Below, piece after piece: positions 1 to 12,200 of a stretch of 64,000 bases of DNA. The stretch's first letter is position 1. Each line of letters starts with the position of its first letter. The position numbers and the translations under genes were made by a program. Origin of the DNA: Hyparrhenia diplandra (lineage: Eukaryota; Streptophyta; Magnoliopsida; Poales; Poaceae); the NCBI GenBank assembly GCA_015847255.1, contig JADLZK010010448.1:620001-684000 (forward strand), in the 5' to 3' direction. The notes beneath the pieces are model-generated. The model saw only the letters and a program-made list of their open reading frames with translations. It searched no databases and was not told where the DNA came from.

Positions 1-980
1 ATCCGAGTTAAAGAAAAAGTATTAGTATATAAATATATATATATGTGTATATATAATAATGGAAAATATATTGTGCTGTACATATATAGACATACTTCTT
101 CCTCTTCTTGGGTTGTACGTGAGCATATCCTTATGAACAAGGCAACGTCGTAGAATCCACGGAGATTGGTCTCCTGTGGTTCTGTATGAGAAACAAATTG
201 TTCTAATTACCTGCCGTCATCAAAAGAACTTGACCGAGTTAACAAAAGAAGATATTATGAAAATAAAACCAATAAGTTAGCGGCAAAGAAAGATAAGCAT
301 GTTTCTGTTTGCACTCAAATTTCTACAATCGCATCAACAGACCCAATATGGTCACTCAATGCCCCATAATAAGCATCGATTTCATGATTTAGTTTGACAG
401 ACCACGAGCAGAAATAGCTGCACTACTTGTTCGGTTGTTCCACACAAGACATGCATGCTTATTTAATTGATAACTCAAATGTATGACACTGAAAACCAAA
501 CTAATTAATAATGTACATAAATAGGAATGAAAAGTTATATGACACGGTGAATGAAACAACATCAGCAATGCAGCGTTTCACTTTACTATTTCCAACGCTA
601 AGCAAAGCAATTAATTGCAGCAGATTGTTGGGATCATATGCACCATTGATCCGTGTAGCCATTTTCATTTGTTTTCAAATCAAGAATATCGAACTGTTCA
701 CATTCAGTAGCCGCAGAAAGTTGTTTTCACGTTGGCACACTAAAATTTGCAGTTCTTTCACATCTCAGATAATGCAGATAACATTCAGATCCTTTTTCAT
801 TCAGATAGCTTCTCTCTCTGTTCACTTCCTAAACATTCAGGCCAGTGAACCATATGAGCTACATAGCTAAAGCAGGTGTCTGTACCAATCGAAAACAGTA
901 AAGTCTCAGCCAGTGGCATATACGCATACTACATTCTGAACGCTGAATCAACTACGAATTCGTTTCATAGACAAAATCAA
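1..980. other. intergenic, AT-rich, no gene seen
   Basis: AT-rich sequence with a short (ta)n tract near positions 27-56. Open frames here have no recognisable domain, codon bias or splice context. Nothing else could be supported. Confidence 0.6.
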
Positions 981-1436
981 CTAGATGCAGGTGTCTGTAG
1001 CAATCGAAATCACAGGAACAGCAAACTCAGATTTGGCGGAGAGCAGGGGAAGGCGGCTGCGGCACCTCGAGGGAACTGGTGACCCGGGGCGGGCAGTGTC
1101 CAGCTGCGCGGTGGGGCGGCGCCCAGCACGGCAGTGACGCATGGCGCGGGCGGGGTGGCCTCCGGCGACGAGCCGACGGCCGCGCGGCGCCGTGAGGTCG
1201 ACGACGGCGGACGACGCGGCCGGGCGTCGTCGGGCGGCGTGGCGGGGGCCGCGGCGGGCGTGGACGGCGCGGGCGCGGCGGGCGGCGGCGCGGGCGCGCA
1301 GCCAGCGGCGTGGGCGCACGGCGGGTCGGGCGGCGGCGATGGAGTCGGAGAAGGGCGCGGCTCGATGTGGATCGGAGAAGGGCGCCTGTTCATATACCCG
1401 CCCCGGTTCTTGGCATTCACGGGACAAACCACCCCC
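981..1436. other. GC-rich block, possible captured gene fragment
   Basis: The base composition jumps abruptly to very GC-rich (runs of gcg/cgg) and returns to AT-rich after 1630. Overlapping open frames occur on both strands, as expected from high GC alone, and none shows a domain. On the minus strand a 'gtatatga' box lies at the right edge, so the block could be the 5' part of a gene fragment carried by the adjacent CACTA-like element. This is inference; no product can be named. Confidence 0.35.
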
Positions 1437-3712
1437 TTTCTCCCGGGTGTAGAGTACAACCGGGGTTAAAGGTTGGGACCTTTAGCCCGGGTCTAGACGA
1501 CGTCCGGGGCTAAAGCAAATTTTGGCGTGGGTTTAGGCGGGCCAGTGAAATTTTTTGGGCCTTTAATCCCGGGCCTTATAGCCAACCGGGACTAAAGGGG
1601 GTGAATTTTATTTCCCGCCATGTACAAGCACAGTTTAACTTTTTCTTTATATATTCTATTTATTATATATATATAGTGAACCTTTGTTATTTGCGCTTGT
1701 GATAAATTATTAAGCGGGTAATTTTTTTTGAAAAATGTATGTTACATTTTGTTTTTCTTTAATGCACAAATGAAAAATATGTATTTTATAGTTTCATGTA
1801 TTTTTTATGTACATATTGAAAATCACTTTGCGCGATAATTAAAATAATCGAGAAAATTACCAAACAATTCGAGAAAATTCTCAAACTTGGCGGTGCCTTC
1901 ACACATGCCATGTAGACGCCTCAGAAAAAGTTTGAGGCCGATAGCACACTGCAAAGCGCACATGCCACACAACCATGAGAAACCTAAGTGTAAGGATAGG
2001 GTTCGGTGAAAGGTTCCATATACCACTTTGTGAAGCACGTACGCTCCGCCTATGTCCAAACTTTCTCAAATTTTTTTTGTGGTCATTTACACCCAAAATA
2101 TGGCCCCACGCAAAATCCTAGGTTTTTAGCTATTTTTAGAATTCTGTATTTTTCTACGTGCGGCGTGCGACCAAATATGGTGAATTACAGTTTGAAAACA
2201 CAATAATTCCGCACCGGCCTCCACAAGTTTTGCCTCCTAGGGCACAAGAGACCTTGCGGCAAAGTTTGGCACCGTTTCAGGTCTTTTCGGGGGTGGTCGC
2301 AGTTCAACGTATAATTACCGGGAGAAGTCGCGCGGTAATTAAAATAATCAGAGAAAAGTACCAAACAATTCCAGAAAATTCTCAAACTTGGTGGTGCCTT
2401 CACACGTGCCATGTAGACGCCTCAAAAAAAGTTTGAGGCCGATAGAACACTACAAAACGCACGGGCCACACAACCATGAGAAACCTAAGTGTAAGGATAG
2501 GGTTCGGTGAAAGCATCCGTATACCTTTGTGAAGCACGTCGCTCCGCCTATGTCTAAACTTCCTCAAATTTGTTTTGTGGTCATTTACACCCAAAATATG
2601 GCCCCACGTAAAATCATAGGTTTTTAGCCATTTTGGAATTCTTGTATTTTTCTACGTCTTGCGTGCGACCAAATATGGTGAATTACACTTTGAAAACACA
2701 ATAATTTCGCACCGGCCTCCACAAGTTTTGCCTCCTAAGGAACAAGAGACCTTGCGGCAAAGTTTGGCACCGTTTCAGGTCTTTTTAGGGGTGGTCGTAG
2801 TTCAACATATAATTACTGGGAGAAGTCGCGCGGTAATTAAAATAATCGGAGAAAAGTACCAAACAATTCCAGAAAATTCTCAAACTTGACGATGCCTTCA
2901 CACATGCCATGTAGACGCCTCAAAAGTTTGAGGCCGATAGCACACTATAAAGCGCACGGGCCACACAACCATAAGAAACCTAAGTGTTCCATATCTTTTG
3001 AAGCACGTCCGCTCCGCCTATGTCCAAACTTCCTCAATTTTTTTTTGTGGTCATTTACACCCAAAATATGGCCCCACATAAAATTCTAGGTTTTTTAGTC
3101 ATTTTTGGAATTCTTGTATTTTTCTACGTGCTTGCGTGCGACAAATATTATTAGTTAATTACAAATTTATTAAACCAAACTCAAATTTTAACACTTATAG
3201 TTAGTTAAAAGAATGACACGAGCGTGTATTAAAGTTAAATACGAAGCTAATAGAACTAGAACGAATCGAATCGGATTTAAAACGCAAAAGTTATAAGCAT
3301 TAAATCGGAATGGCAAATATGTAAATGTAATTAAGGGAAAACGTATACGCTTTCCTACATGTCATGCTAAGGACGCAGGTGGGAAGAAGAAGAAACCCTG
3401 GGGTCTTATGTGAAAAAGGACGTTGCTAGTACATACGTAAAAAAAAACTTTTAGTCCCGGTTGTAAGCTATAACCTGGAGAAACCTGAAACTATTACTCC
3501 CAGTTCTACTCAATAACCGGGAGTAAGAGCTTTAGTCCACTGTTGGAGACCTTTAGCCCCGGTTGAGTCTCTTTTGGCGCGTCGCCCACGGACCTTTAGT
3601 CCCGGTTGTTGGTGTGAACCTGGAGAAATGAAGCTTTATCTCCGGTTCCAGTTCGGAATCGGAATCGTAGTGTATTTTGCATCCGAGGATAGACCTCGTT
3701 TGTGTAGTAGTG
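1437..3712. mobile_element. decayed CACTA-like DNA transposon
   Basis: Both ends of this stretch carry many degenerate copies of 'tttagtcccggttg' and its complement 'accgggactaaagg', the subterminal repeat style of grass CACTA elements. The right end finishes in 'gtttgtgtagtagtg' at 3712, the complement of a CACTACTACACAAA terminus. The same terminus is seen at 48445 and, inverted, at 55886. No matching left terminus was found, so the left boundary is uncertain and the element may be truncated or may include the GC-rich block before 1437. No transposase is present. Confidence 0.5.
1830..3150. repeat. tandem repeat, ~500-bp unit, about 2.6 copies
   Basis: Units begin at about 1831, 2331 and 2829 (periods 500 and 498), each starting 'cgcg(a/g)taattaaaataat'. 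Shared landmarks in each unit are 'catgccatgtagacgcctca' and 'catttacacccaaaatatgg'. The third unit stops at about 3150 and is internally shortened. The array lies between the two CTTTAGTCCCGG-rich zones, so it looks like the interior of the CACTA-like element. Confidence 0.85.
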
Positions 3713-3800
3713 CCCCAGACCCTCTATAACAGCCATCGATCATCTCCTCCATTTCTCATTCTCATCAGGTGCAATATTCATCAGAACATATAGCAACATC
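3713..3800 (+). promoter_or_regulatory. BURP gene core promoter and 5' UTR
   Basis: Only 88 bp separate the end of the CACTA-like element (3712) from the BURP start codon. A 'tctataa' box at 3723-3729 is the only TATA-like motif in this interval and lies about 75 bp before the ATG, a plausible spacing. If it is the real promoter, everything upstream of the TATA box is transposon sequence. Confidence 0.4.
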
Positions 3801-4883
3801 ATGCATTCAAAATCCGCTTTCCTTCTGATCGTGGTGGCAGTCAGCACCGCCGCCATGGTGCACGGCCACCTTGCGGCCAGCACGGCGGTACGGTTCTGGG
3901 AGAAGGCCCTCTCCGGCGCCCCGATGCCGGCGGTCCTAGCTGATTTTGTTCAGAAAGGTAACCTTTGCGCGCGTGCAGGAATTTGTTCCATTATTTTAAA
4001 AAAAAATTACTATGTGTCCTCGTGCAGGAATCGATCAGTCACCACTTGTGGGACACTACTCTGTGCCGCCGGCCAGCATCAGCATGTGCACACTCTTCAA
4101 CACTATCTGCGACACGCAGACGGTTGCCGAGACCGGCATCTTCTTCCACGAGGCCGACCTACATCCAGGCAGCACCATGACCCTCTCCTTCCCGGCGGAG
4201 GCAGAGACACCCATCCTCCCGCACGACGTCGCCGACAAGGTCCCCTTCGAGAACCTAAGCGACGTCCTCGCCACGTTCCACATCTCGCCGGGCTCCGCCG
4301 AGGCGGCGCAGGTGGAGGACACCCTGCGCAAGTGCCAGGAGCCGCCGCTCGCCGGTGAGATGAAAGCCTGCACCACGTCGCTAGAGAGCACTGTAAAGGT
4401 CGCCATGGAGATGCTCGGCGGCACCACCACCATCCAGCAGGGTAGTGGCGGTGGTGACGTGTGGGCGGCCACGTCGGCGCTCCCCGTGGCGGCCTTCTGC
4501 CACGCCGGGAGTACGTTGTCGAGACGGTCACCAAGCTAGAGGGCGCCGGCTACGTGGCCTGCCACAAGGTGCCGTTCCCGTACGCCGTCTTCCATTGTCA
4601 CATCGCGTACACGGGGTATGGAGCCTACAAGGTCACCCTCCGCGGCCGCGGCGACGACGAGGGCCCGGCGGTTTCCTTGCTGGCGTTCTGCCATTTCGAT
4701 ACCTCCTGCTGGAATCCGGCACACCCGGCGTTCCAGATTCTGAAGACCCAACCTGGTGCCAGTACGTCGGTGTGCCACTTCATGTCTTATGGCAATCTCG
4801 CGTTCGTCAAAAGGCACGCACAGCCTAGCTCTTGCTACCGCGGCGTCGACTTCGTTAATTGCTACGCCAGTGCTCTTTGTTGA
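3801..4883 (+). CDS. BURP-domain secreted protein, two exons, one frameshift
   Basis: Exon 1 is 3801-3957 and exon 2 is 4028-4883, with a 70-bp GT-AG intron. The product begins with a signal peptide (about residues 1-22, hydrophobic FLLIVVAVSTAAM) followed by a FWEKALSGAPMP segment usual near the N-terminus of BURP proteins. The C-terminal BURP domain shows the diagnostic CH motifs: VACHKVPFPYAVFHCH (CH-X10-CH), then FCHFDTSCWNP and SVCHFM, with the last two pairs 26 residues apart. BURP proteins are plant-specific, enter the secretory pathway and are often stress- or development-related; the exact role here is unknown. The frame breaks at about 4507-4510, where 'gccgggagtac' needs one more G to read AGEYVVETV. 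This is a short G run, so either a sequencing slip or a real mutation. With the frame closed the protein would be about 337 residues, a normal length. Confidence 0.85.
4507..4510 (+). other. -1 frameshift in the BURP exon 2
   Basis: Frame 1 reads PVAAFCHAG and then runs to a stop within about ten codons, while the next frame continues EYVVETVTKLEGAGYVACHK. The shift lies at a GGG run. Confidence 0.8.
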
Positions 4884-5330
4884 TACACCGTAAATGTGTA
4901 AACGTGGACATGCATCCGTTCTATAGCTAGGACGGCATCTTCTATGTGATGTAAGAATGGTGCCATGGTTCTAGCTTTGGTAGAAGAAAATAAGGGTGTA
5001 GCAATGGTGTTTGTGTGCCTGTATACGAAGGGCCTAGGTTTGTTTGGTGAGTGAAGTCTCTGATTTGATCCGGTCCTACATGTTGTTACTAGAAAGTGCT
5101 AGGTACATGTCATTTTGTTACTCCTGTCTGAAACGTGTGGTTGGTGCATATATAAACATGTTCAAGTGGTTGTTATACTTCTATCATTGTTACATGTATT
5201 ATCGTGTTTATGTGTATGAACATGCATGTTCCAGTAATATTAGGCCTCCCAGCAAAACAATTAGTCTCTGTTCATCATCATGAATATCTTATTTTTCAAA
5301 AGCATGACCCTTAGCATTAGCACATACTTC
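4884..5330. other. BURP 3' flank, no gene
   Basis: AT-rich 3' untranslated and intergenic sequence with an 'aataag' at about 4989 as a possible weak poly-A signal. Open frames here lack any domain. Confidence 0.4.
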
Positions 5331-5553
5331 ATTAAGTGGAAGATGAAAATTACATAAGATTCACACGTAATCCATAGATGACCAACGAATCCCTCAGCAC
5401 AAACAATCAACAAGAAAACGAAGGTGGACCTTCACCCAACAACCCCAAACAACTGAGCCTAACAAAGAAAACTCAACACTATGGTAGGCGGTGGTGTAGT
5501 GTAACCGCAAAAGCAACGACCTCAGCAGCCAAGGATCCCATTGGAACCATGGT

Positions 5554-5870
5554 GGCAAAGCATCTGCAAGAACTACAATCATCAACGTGGAAAAGCATTC
5601 GCAGATGGGCCATCACGCTCCCAGCAGCAAAGCATCTGCGTGATAGAGGGGGCCTAAGCAACAACAACCATCGACGCAGCAAAGCATCCGCAAATGGGGT
5701 TGTCGCGCTCTCAGCGGCAAAGCATCTACATGAGAGGGGGCATAAGCAACAACAATCATCGATGCTACAAAGCATCCACGAATGGGGCCATCACGCTCTT
5801 AGCAACCAAGCAACCTGCATGAGAGGGGGGGCTAAGTGACATTAGCAAACAAAGCATCCGCCCGAGCACG
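5554..5870. repeat. degenerate ~90-bp tandem repeat
   Basis: The phrase 'caaagcatc(t/c)' recurs, with longer units starting at 5627 and 5717 and alternating half-units at 5678 and 5768, giving a 90-91 bp period for about 3.5 copies. The open frame through it reflects the repeat and not a gene. Unknown origin, probably transposon-derived. Confidence 0.6.
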
Positions 5871-6720
5871 ACCACAACTACACCAACCACCAACATGACA
5901 AAACAAAGTGGAGATCAATAGGAAGTATGATTAGGAATAACACGATGAATACCATCGTGGTAGGCAGCGACGGGCTGTAGCCGATTCTTTAGCAATGTCT
6001 TCGGGAAGGAGGTGACTTCGAGATGCCATCGCCGCTGTCCTTAGAGGCTTCAATGACATGGCTTTAGCCCAAAATCCAGTGATGTCGGCGAAGAGTCACG
6101 AGGTTCAAACGAGGCCTCCAAGAAAGAATGTGGCGCCCAAAGGCGTTACCGTCGTTCACCAGAAGAGCCGAGTGAGCTTTCACCCAGAGCTAGTGCCAAT
6201 ACCACCGCTTCACTAGGGGGCCAACAAGCACTTTGCCGCACCGCCCCACTAATGGTAGCCTCAGCCTAGAATGACGCCACGGCCGTCGTAGCCCCAAACA
6301 ACGGCGTTGAGGGAGGCATATGCCCGTCCGTCTCGGCAGTTGGACCACGGGGGGCATGGCGCTGGTCGTATGGGCGCGCCCGCCGACGCCGGATCCGGGG
6401 CCCGTATTTGTGCGATCGCCACCAATCGGTTGTCCAACCAACGCAAGGCGCCGCACAGACGAGGAAGGTGGGCGAGCGGCAAATTCAGCCCACGGGGGCC
6501 CGAATCTGCCCATCCGTCACCACGTGCCGTTGGGGGCGTTGGAGGAAGTGAAGTGGAAGGGGGCGGGAGGAGAGGGGGTAGGAGGGGGTTGAGGTGTGGA
6601 ACGGCCCCCTTTTTGAGGGAAACGCCGCCCCGCCCGGCACGGGCAAGGCGGTGACGGCGCCCGGAAGGAAGTTACGTGTGTGTGGGGGGTGTTGAGGGGT
6701 GCTCGGGAGGAGAAGGGAAG
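5871..6720. other. TE-like intergenic sequence, unidentified
   Basis: Moderately to highly GC-rich DNA with open frames on both strands and no domain. It ends in a G-rich stretch at 6540-6720. It looks like retroelement leader sequence, but no terminal repeats, primer-binding site or coding motif could be found. Confidence 0.3.
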
Positions 6721-6989
6721 CTGTCTTTTTTCGCCCTATTATGATAACCGAGATTCATACATTTTTGCCCTATTCACTTAAACTCAATGCTTTTCTCTCG
6801 TTACAAAATAAAGAAGAGCCCCATTGGCATGATTGATTAGTTGGACCACAGCATTTATCAGCATCATTGATCACATATTTATTTATTGAACCGCATGTCA
6901 CTCTAAAGTTTACCCTGACTAAAATTTGGAAAATATAAGTACGAAGACTACAATTTGGAGATTGTTTTGAACTAGTGTTTTACTAAACC

Positions 6990-7830
6990 AAATGCAGGCT
7001 TTCCATTGCGAACTCCCTTTTCCACAAAGAGTATACCCTGACTCTGGAGGACCTAGCGTCAGCTAGACACATGATCCCTGATCCTGACCCTCGCGCTCCT
7101 CGGCCCGCCTCTCCGGTAGCGAACTTGACGCCGAGGCGCGATGGCAGTGGCAGCCATTCCAGCGGCTCGCCGAGGTAAACAAGTAGAGCTTCGTGCCTCC
7201 CACACGGCCACGCCCCTGCTACTCTGAAATCCCCCGACACCTATACTATGCCTGAAACCAACAGCAAGAGGGGGCGCTTGGGTCGCCCAGTACTTGTTCG
7301 ACGAAATGTCTGACAGACTGTTGCACACGGTATATCAGTTTTGCATGCTGTCGCCACCCTTTATTTTCTCCTACTATATATATAGAATACAAAAAGGGTC
7401 TGATGATAATTTGTTCCTCTTGGGTTCCTGGAGTAGCCGTGCTGTGCAGGGCAGGTGCACTTTAGCTGTTTTCAATTCAACACCTGCTGCAGCTTTCTTG
7501 ATCCCCGTGTCTTCCAAAGTGTGTGTAGTGTGCGAGGGTCGATTCTTGGACTCCTGGCACAAGCCATCTGTAAACTGGGATGCCTTCTTTTCCTTATATT
7601 ATACTAGTATATCTGATCTACTTTGCCCAGACTTCTAATTATGCTTGTTGCTTTCCTTGGTCTAGTATACTGAATAAAGATTAATTATTCAAGCGCAGAT
7701 CGAGTACACAACACTCAAGGAAGGTATCAATGGAACCTGTTGGGTAGGTGTCAATAGAAGCTCTTACATATGTTGGAGGGCGATTATGATCAGGACCACC
7801 GGTCTTCCAACGAAACAAGTGGGAGCTTAC
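6990..7830 (+). repeat. orphan copy of the NLR upstream region
   Basis: Matches the segment just upstream of copy A: 'gcaggctttcc' plus 'ccacaaagagta' at about 6995-7032 and again at 8257-8300; 'ttcgacgaaatg' at 7299 and 8456; and 'ttatgcttgttgctttcctt' at about 7640 and 8645. After the shared 'accggtcttcca' landmark there is no coiled-coil exon. It is therefore a duplicated promoter/leader without a gene body. Confidence 0.7.
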
Positions 7831-8240
7831 CCCTGCCATGTAAACCTGAATCACAGTGGATCATTTTGTGCAGGTTATCCAAGCTCCTCACTGGCTAGCC
7901 AGCGCCAGCGCCAGCGCCCAGCGGAGTTATATTTGGGAGGGCAGGCTTGATCTGACCATCATCTTGGGATGCCACTAGAACTACGAGAAGATGGATCCTG
8001 ATGCGTGCTCTCTTCTGCTTCAACCAAAACAGCAGCAGAAGCCCCTGCGTCGTCAGTTGCCAGGCCATGACGGTCATGCATGTCAGACGTGGCACTAAAG
8101 CGGAAACAAGGAAAGGAACTGCATTTCTGTGAGGTTACGAACCTTCCTGTTTGTTCATGAGAAGCAGCCAGCCACCATGTCAAATGGAAATATGCATAAT
8201 ACATTTTGGAAATTGTTGGGAAAAATATAAGTACTCCTAT
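7831..8240. repeat. upstream block duplicated at 17.08-17.45 kb
   Basis: Carries 'agggcaggcttgatctgacc' and following sequence (about 7938-8080), found again at 17131-17270. Part of the duplication unit that precedes NLR copies. No coding potential recognised. Confidence 0.65.
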
Positions 8241-8892
8241 GACTGAACCAAATTGCAGGCTTTCTGTTGTGAACTTCCATTCCACAAAGAGTACCTCAGG
8301 TCCGGCACCAGGCCGCGGCCATGTGCCAGGCTGACAGCATCGACTAGACAACTAGCCACTGACCTGACGTCACTCCGGTGGCGGAATTGACGCCGGGGCG
8401 CAATTGATCGCAAGGTTTGTGACAGAGTGAGGTGTTTGGTTCGCCTAACACCTGTTCGACGAAATGCCTCCAAGATTGTTGCGCGCGGTATTCAAGCCGT
8501 GTTGTGCAGGGCAGGTTGAGTTTAGCACTTCAGCAACTGCAGCTTTCCTGGTCCCCGAGTCTTTTGAAGCGAGTAAGTGGTGATGACCCTTCATGATTAT
8601 ATTTTATTATTATATAATCCAATCTACTTTGCCCAAAGTTCAAATTATGCTTGTTGCTTTCCTTGATTTAATATACTGAAGATTCAAGTGCAGTGTGCAC
8701 TCAAGTCAAGGAAGGAATCGATGCAAAGCTGTTGGATAGGTGCCAAAGACAACCTTAATTATACATACGCTGGAGGGGTTTAACATCAGGAGCACCGGTC
8801 TTCCACTGCACAAGGCCCCACAAACAACACACAGCAGCTCCAAGCATCCATTTTGAGTTGGCCTCGTTGGCGAAGAAGGCCGGGGCGCTGGG
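8241..8892 (+). promoter_or_regulatory. upstream region of NLR copy A
   Basis: This segment is conserved before copies A and D (42780-43567) and partly before B, C and E, which suggests that it contains the promoter and 5' leader. Landmarks are 'attccacaaagagtacct', 'gcgcgcggtattcaag' and 'acaccggtcttcca'-type sequence about 100 bp before the ATG. No clear TATA box could be chosen. Confidence 0.5.
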
Positions 8893-9204
8893 ATGGAAAG
8901 CGCCATTGCAGCTCGGACGGCGAATGCCGTCGGTGGCCTCATCGCCGGCAAGCTTGGCAGCCTTGTCTGGGATGAGGCCTCGCTGCTGTGGAAGTTCAAG
9001 GGCGACATCGAAGGCATGAGGGAGACCATGGAGTTTGTCAATGCCCTGATGCATGATGCTGATTCCAAGCACGCAAGCCATCCGGACCAAGGACAGCGTA
9101 CGAGAGTTCTGTGGATGAAGAAATTCAAGTCCGCCGCCTACAATGCTGAGGACTTGCTGGATATGATTGAGGCTGTTCAACTATTTCAGCAAAACCATTC
9201 CAAG
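8893..9204 (+). CDS. copy A exon 1: Rx_N coiled-coil domain
   Basis: 104 codons, open, ending in phase 0 at caag|gtaata. It begins MESAIAARTANAVGGLIAG, and the EDVID-type motif appears as NAEDLLDMIEA. In this family the domain drives oligomerisation and signalling. Close paralogues are B and E exon 1. Confidence 0.9.
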
Positions 9205-12200
9205 GTAATATAGCTAAACATCAATTAATGTTCATACCATTACTCAGACCAGAATTGCATATATACACATATATATTTCCATGTATAAACAAGAGGCGCA
9301 ACAAATAATAAATATTTTTATGAGTCAACTTTGAATAAATTTAATAATCTGAATAAACAAGTTATTATTAACATATTATAAAATATAAGTTTAAATTCCA
9401 AATGATTTATTTCGGATATCTAGTGGATATCCACGGGTGAAAAACTAAACCCGAAAACCGTGGGTGAAATATCGCCCCAAACCCGAACCCGCACACTGAA
9501 ACCTACGTATATCCGCCCTGAACCCGATGCACTGCCATCCTTAGTGGTAAAAAAAAAACTCATAAGATAAGAACAGTGATGCAAGTTGGTTTCAATCAAC
9601 TCATGCAACTTCATGCAAGACGTGTGTTTGTGGACTTCTCACCTAACAACTTAGGCCATAAAGTGGCCTAGAACCATAAATGGACTGCAAAACCAATAAT
9701 TGATTTAGAAATAATAAAGTAGAGCATGCAAAATGTGCAATAAGTGTACGATTAAAAGGTTTTAATTTTATTGGTATTTCCCCGAAATTTTTCTTGTTTG
9801 GTTGGATACAACATAGCTATCACCATCATTGCGCTATATAAACTGTCTATCTTATTTTGGTACCACGTTGAATGGCTCGGTGTTTATTTCTCATGCAACA
9901 TGTGATATATTTGCTTCTAAAAAGTTTTGTTTTGCCCAACAGCTAAAAATCATATAGGAATATTTCAAAATACCATATACATACTAAAACACACATGTAC
10001 AACTAAGCTTCATTTTTATTTTTCTCACAGATTAAGCTATTTTTCGTCCTACAATCCATTGCTATTGGGGTTTACAATATCTCACAAAATGAAGAATGTA
10101 AAGGAAGCTTTAGCCAGCACAATGAAAGAAGGTCGCAAGACCCTTGGCCTAGTTCCATCAGTCACACCAATGTGTGACGATGTGGTGGCTGCAAATCAAG
10201 CAATCATTGCACCCACTATTGGGGACATATGCATTACAATTGGAGCAAGGGACACTGAAAAGAAAAAGATAATGGAGCTACTGAAAACTGAAGTTGAAGA
10301 TATTATCTCAATCATTCCTATTGTTGGACTCGGTGGCATGGGGAAGACTACACTAGCCCAAGCAATATTTTTCAGACAATGAAACCTCAACCTTTGATGT
10401 ACGGGTATGGATCTATGTGTCTAAGAAGTTTGATCTACCAAAAATTGGGGATAAAATCATATCAACAGTGAGAAGAAGTAATAACAATGAGACAAGTGAA
10501 AGGTGCATCCAACCAAAAGATGGTGATTTGGACTTCATTGTAGAAACATTGAAAACTATGCTCCCTAGCAAAAAGTATTTGATTGTTCTGGATGATATGT
10601 GGGAGGAAGGTGTGGGTAATTTGAACATTTTGAAAAAAAAATGCTAGGATATGGTGGGAAGGGAAGCAAGATAATATTAACTACACGGACCCAGAATGTA
10701 GTGGATAAATTTGATGGTTGTTCTCCAACCGGTGAAGGAAGAATAATTCGTCCAGTGCACAAAAGAGACCAAATCAATTTGAGCAAGTTATCGATGATGA
10801 CTGTTGGAATGTGATGCAACAAACAACACTTGGACAAGCTGAGGGCCTAGGTGGACTAGAAGCAATTGGGAGAGAAATTGCCAAGAATTGCGCAGGCCTA
10901 CCACTACTAGCGCGATCTCTTGGATTTGTATTATCCCAACGTAAATCTGTAGAGGCATGGGAAAAAATAAGGGACAGGAAGATTGTTCTGAGTATGAAAG
11001 AAGACAAAGAGCCTTTGGAGTGTCTCATGTTGAGCTATTACTACATGCCATTAGAAATCAAGTTGTGCTTCACATATTGTGCTGTTTTTCCCAAAGGGAT
11101 TTACTATTGCTGGTGACCACCTCATCCAGCAATGGAGTGCCCATGGATATATTCAATCATCAGTCGATGGCAAACACTGTGTCCACTATTTGTTGGGAAT
11201 GTCTTTTTCTTCAAATATCAAATACTTATCAGGTTAGCTGATTAATCTTCCTAGTGTGTTGGTTCATAGTACTTATTTAGCTACAAATTGAGTTATGCGG
11301 TGGTATTATCACACGGTTATTACCATATCTAGTTCAAATAAACTTGATACAATTCATGCTTTGAAATACACTTTCTTACTTTACATTTTTTAAGTTTGTT
11401 AGCACGTACTTTGTAATTGGGAATATGCCCGTAAACCTGTGCCCATACACGGGTTAGTAACTTTAAGAGACATGAGTGTTAAAAGTTCATGGAAAAATTT
11501 ATGACCTACAAATAATCAAAACTTTTTATTTTTTCCCTATCATTTGTTCATATTCTAATGTAATGCAGGTAAGGATACTTTATAGTTACCAGTTTCTATA
11601 ATTTTCTCAACCCACATTCATATGTTTAAATATAAAACCTTAGCTTCAGCTACATCATTTATATGAAATCTTTCATGCATACCTTAAGTCATAAGTTAGT
11701 TTTTTTTTCGTGCTAACATGGTAGAAGTATAGGTAGTTTAGAAACATATATGTATGAGTAATTTGGGATTTTTCCTTTATAATGGAGTGGGTAGGCAATT
11801 TAGGTGTATTTAAAGGGTTTATATTAGTTTTTAATTTAATTTGGCAAAGACATATAACTTATGTTTGTTACAAATTTAGGGGTACTGTATGAATTTAGAG
11901 GTACTTGAGATTATTTTGCATACTGACACAATTTATATGAAGATTCAGGATTTATTTTTAAAAAATGACAAAGATGGATGGGTAATTTAGATATAAATTT
12001 GGATTTACAGGGCTACTTCATACAACTTTTTCTAATGATGATTACATCCTGAGTCCAAAACTGCATGCAGTCCTCGCTTTGTGTAAAAAGGTCAAGCCAA
12101 AGATGCTACTTTTGGAACAACAATGCTTATAAGCTGGCTCTCACCCTCCTAAACTTTCATGGTCCGTACTAAACTCATCAACAACGAGTCCACATGTGCC

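Noticed and set aside
981..1470. Several overlapping 100-150 residue open frames on both strands
   Set aside because: All are explained by GC-rich composition; Ala/Arg/Pro-rich, mutually overlapping, no domain, start or splice support.
1830..3150. Regular repeats as a possible CRISPR array
   Set aside because: Units are ~500 bp and degenerate, in plant DNA, with no short repeat-spacer pattern.
5378..5839. 153-residue open frame with repeated 'AKHL' phrases
   Set aside because: It follows a ~90-bp DNA repeat and has no domain; the protein periodicity is a by-product of the repeat.
10031..11232. Copy A exon 2 as a functional NB-ARC using alternative introns to skip the breaks
   Set aside because: The breaks are one- or two-base length changes, several in homopolymers, with no suitable splice sites around them.
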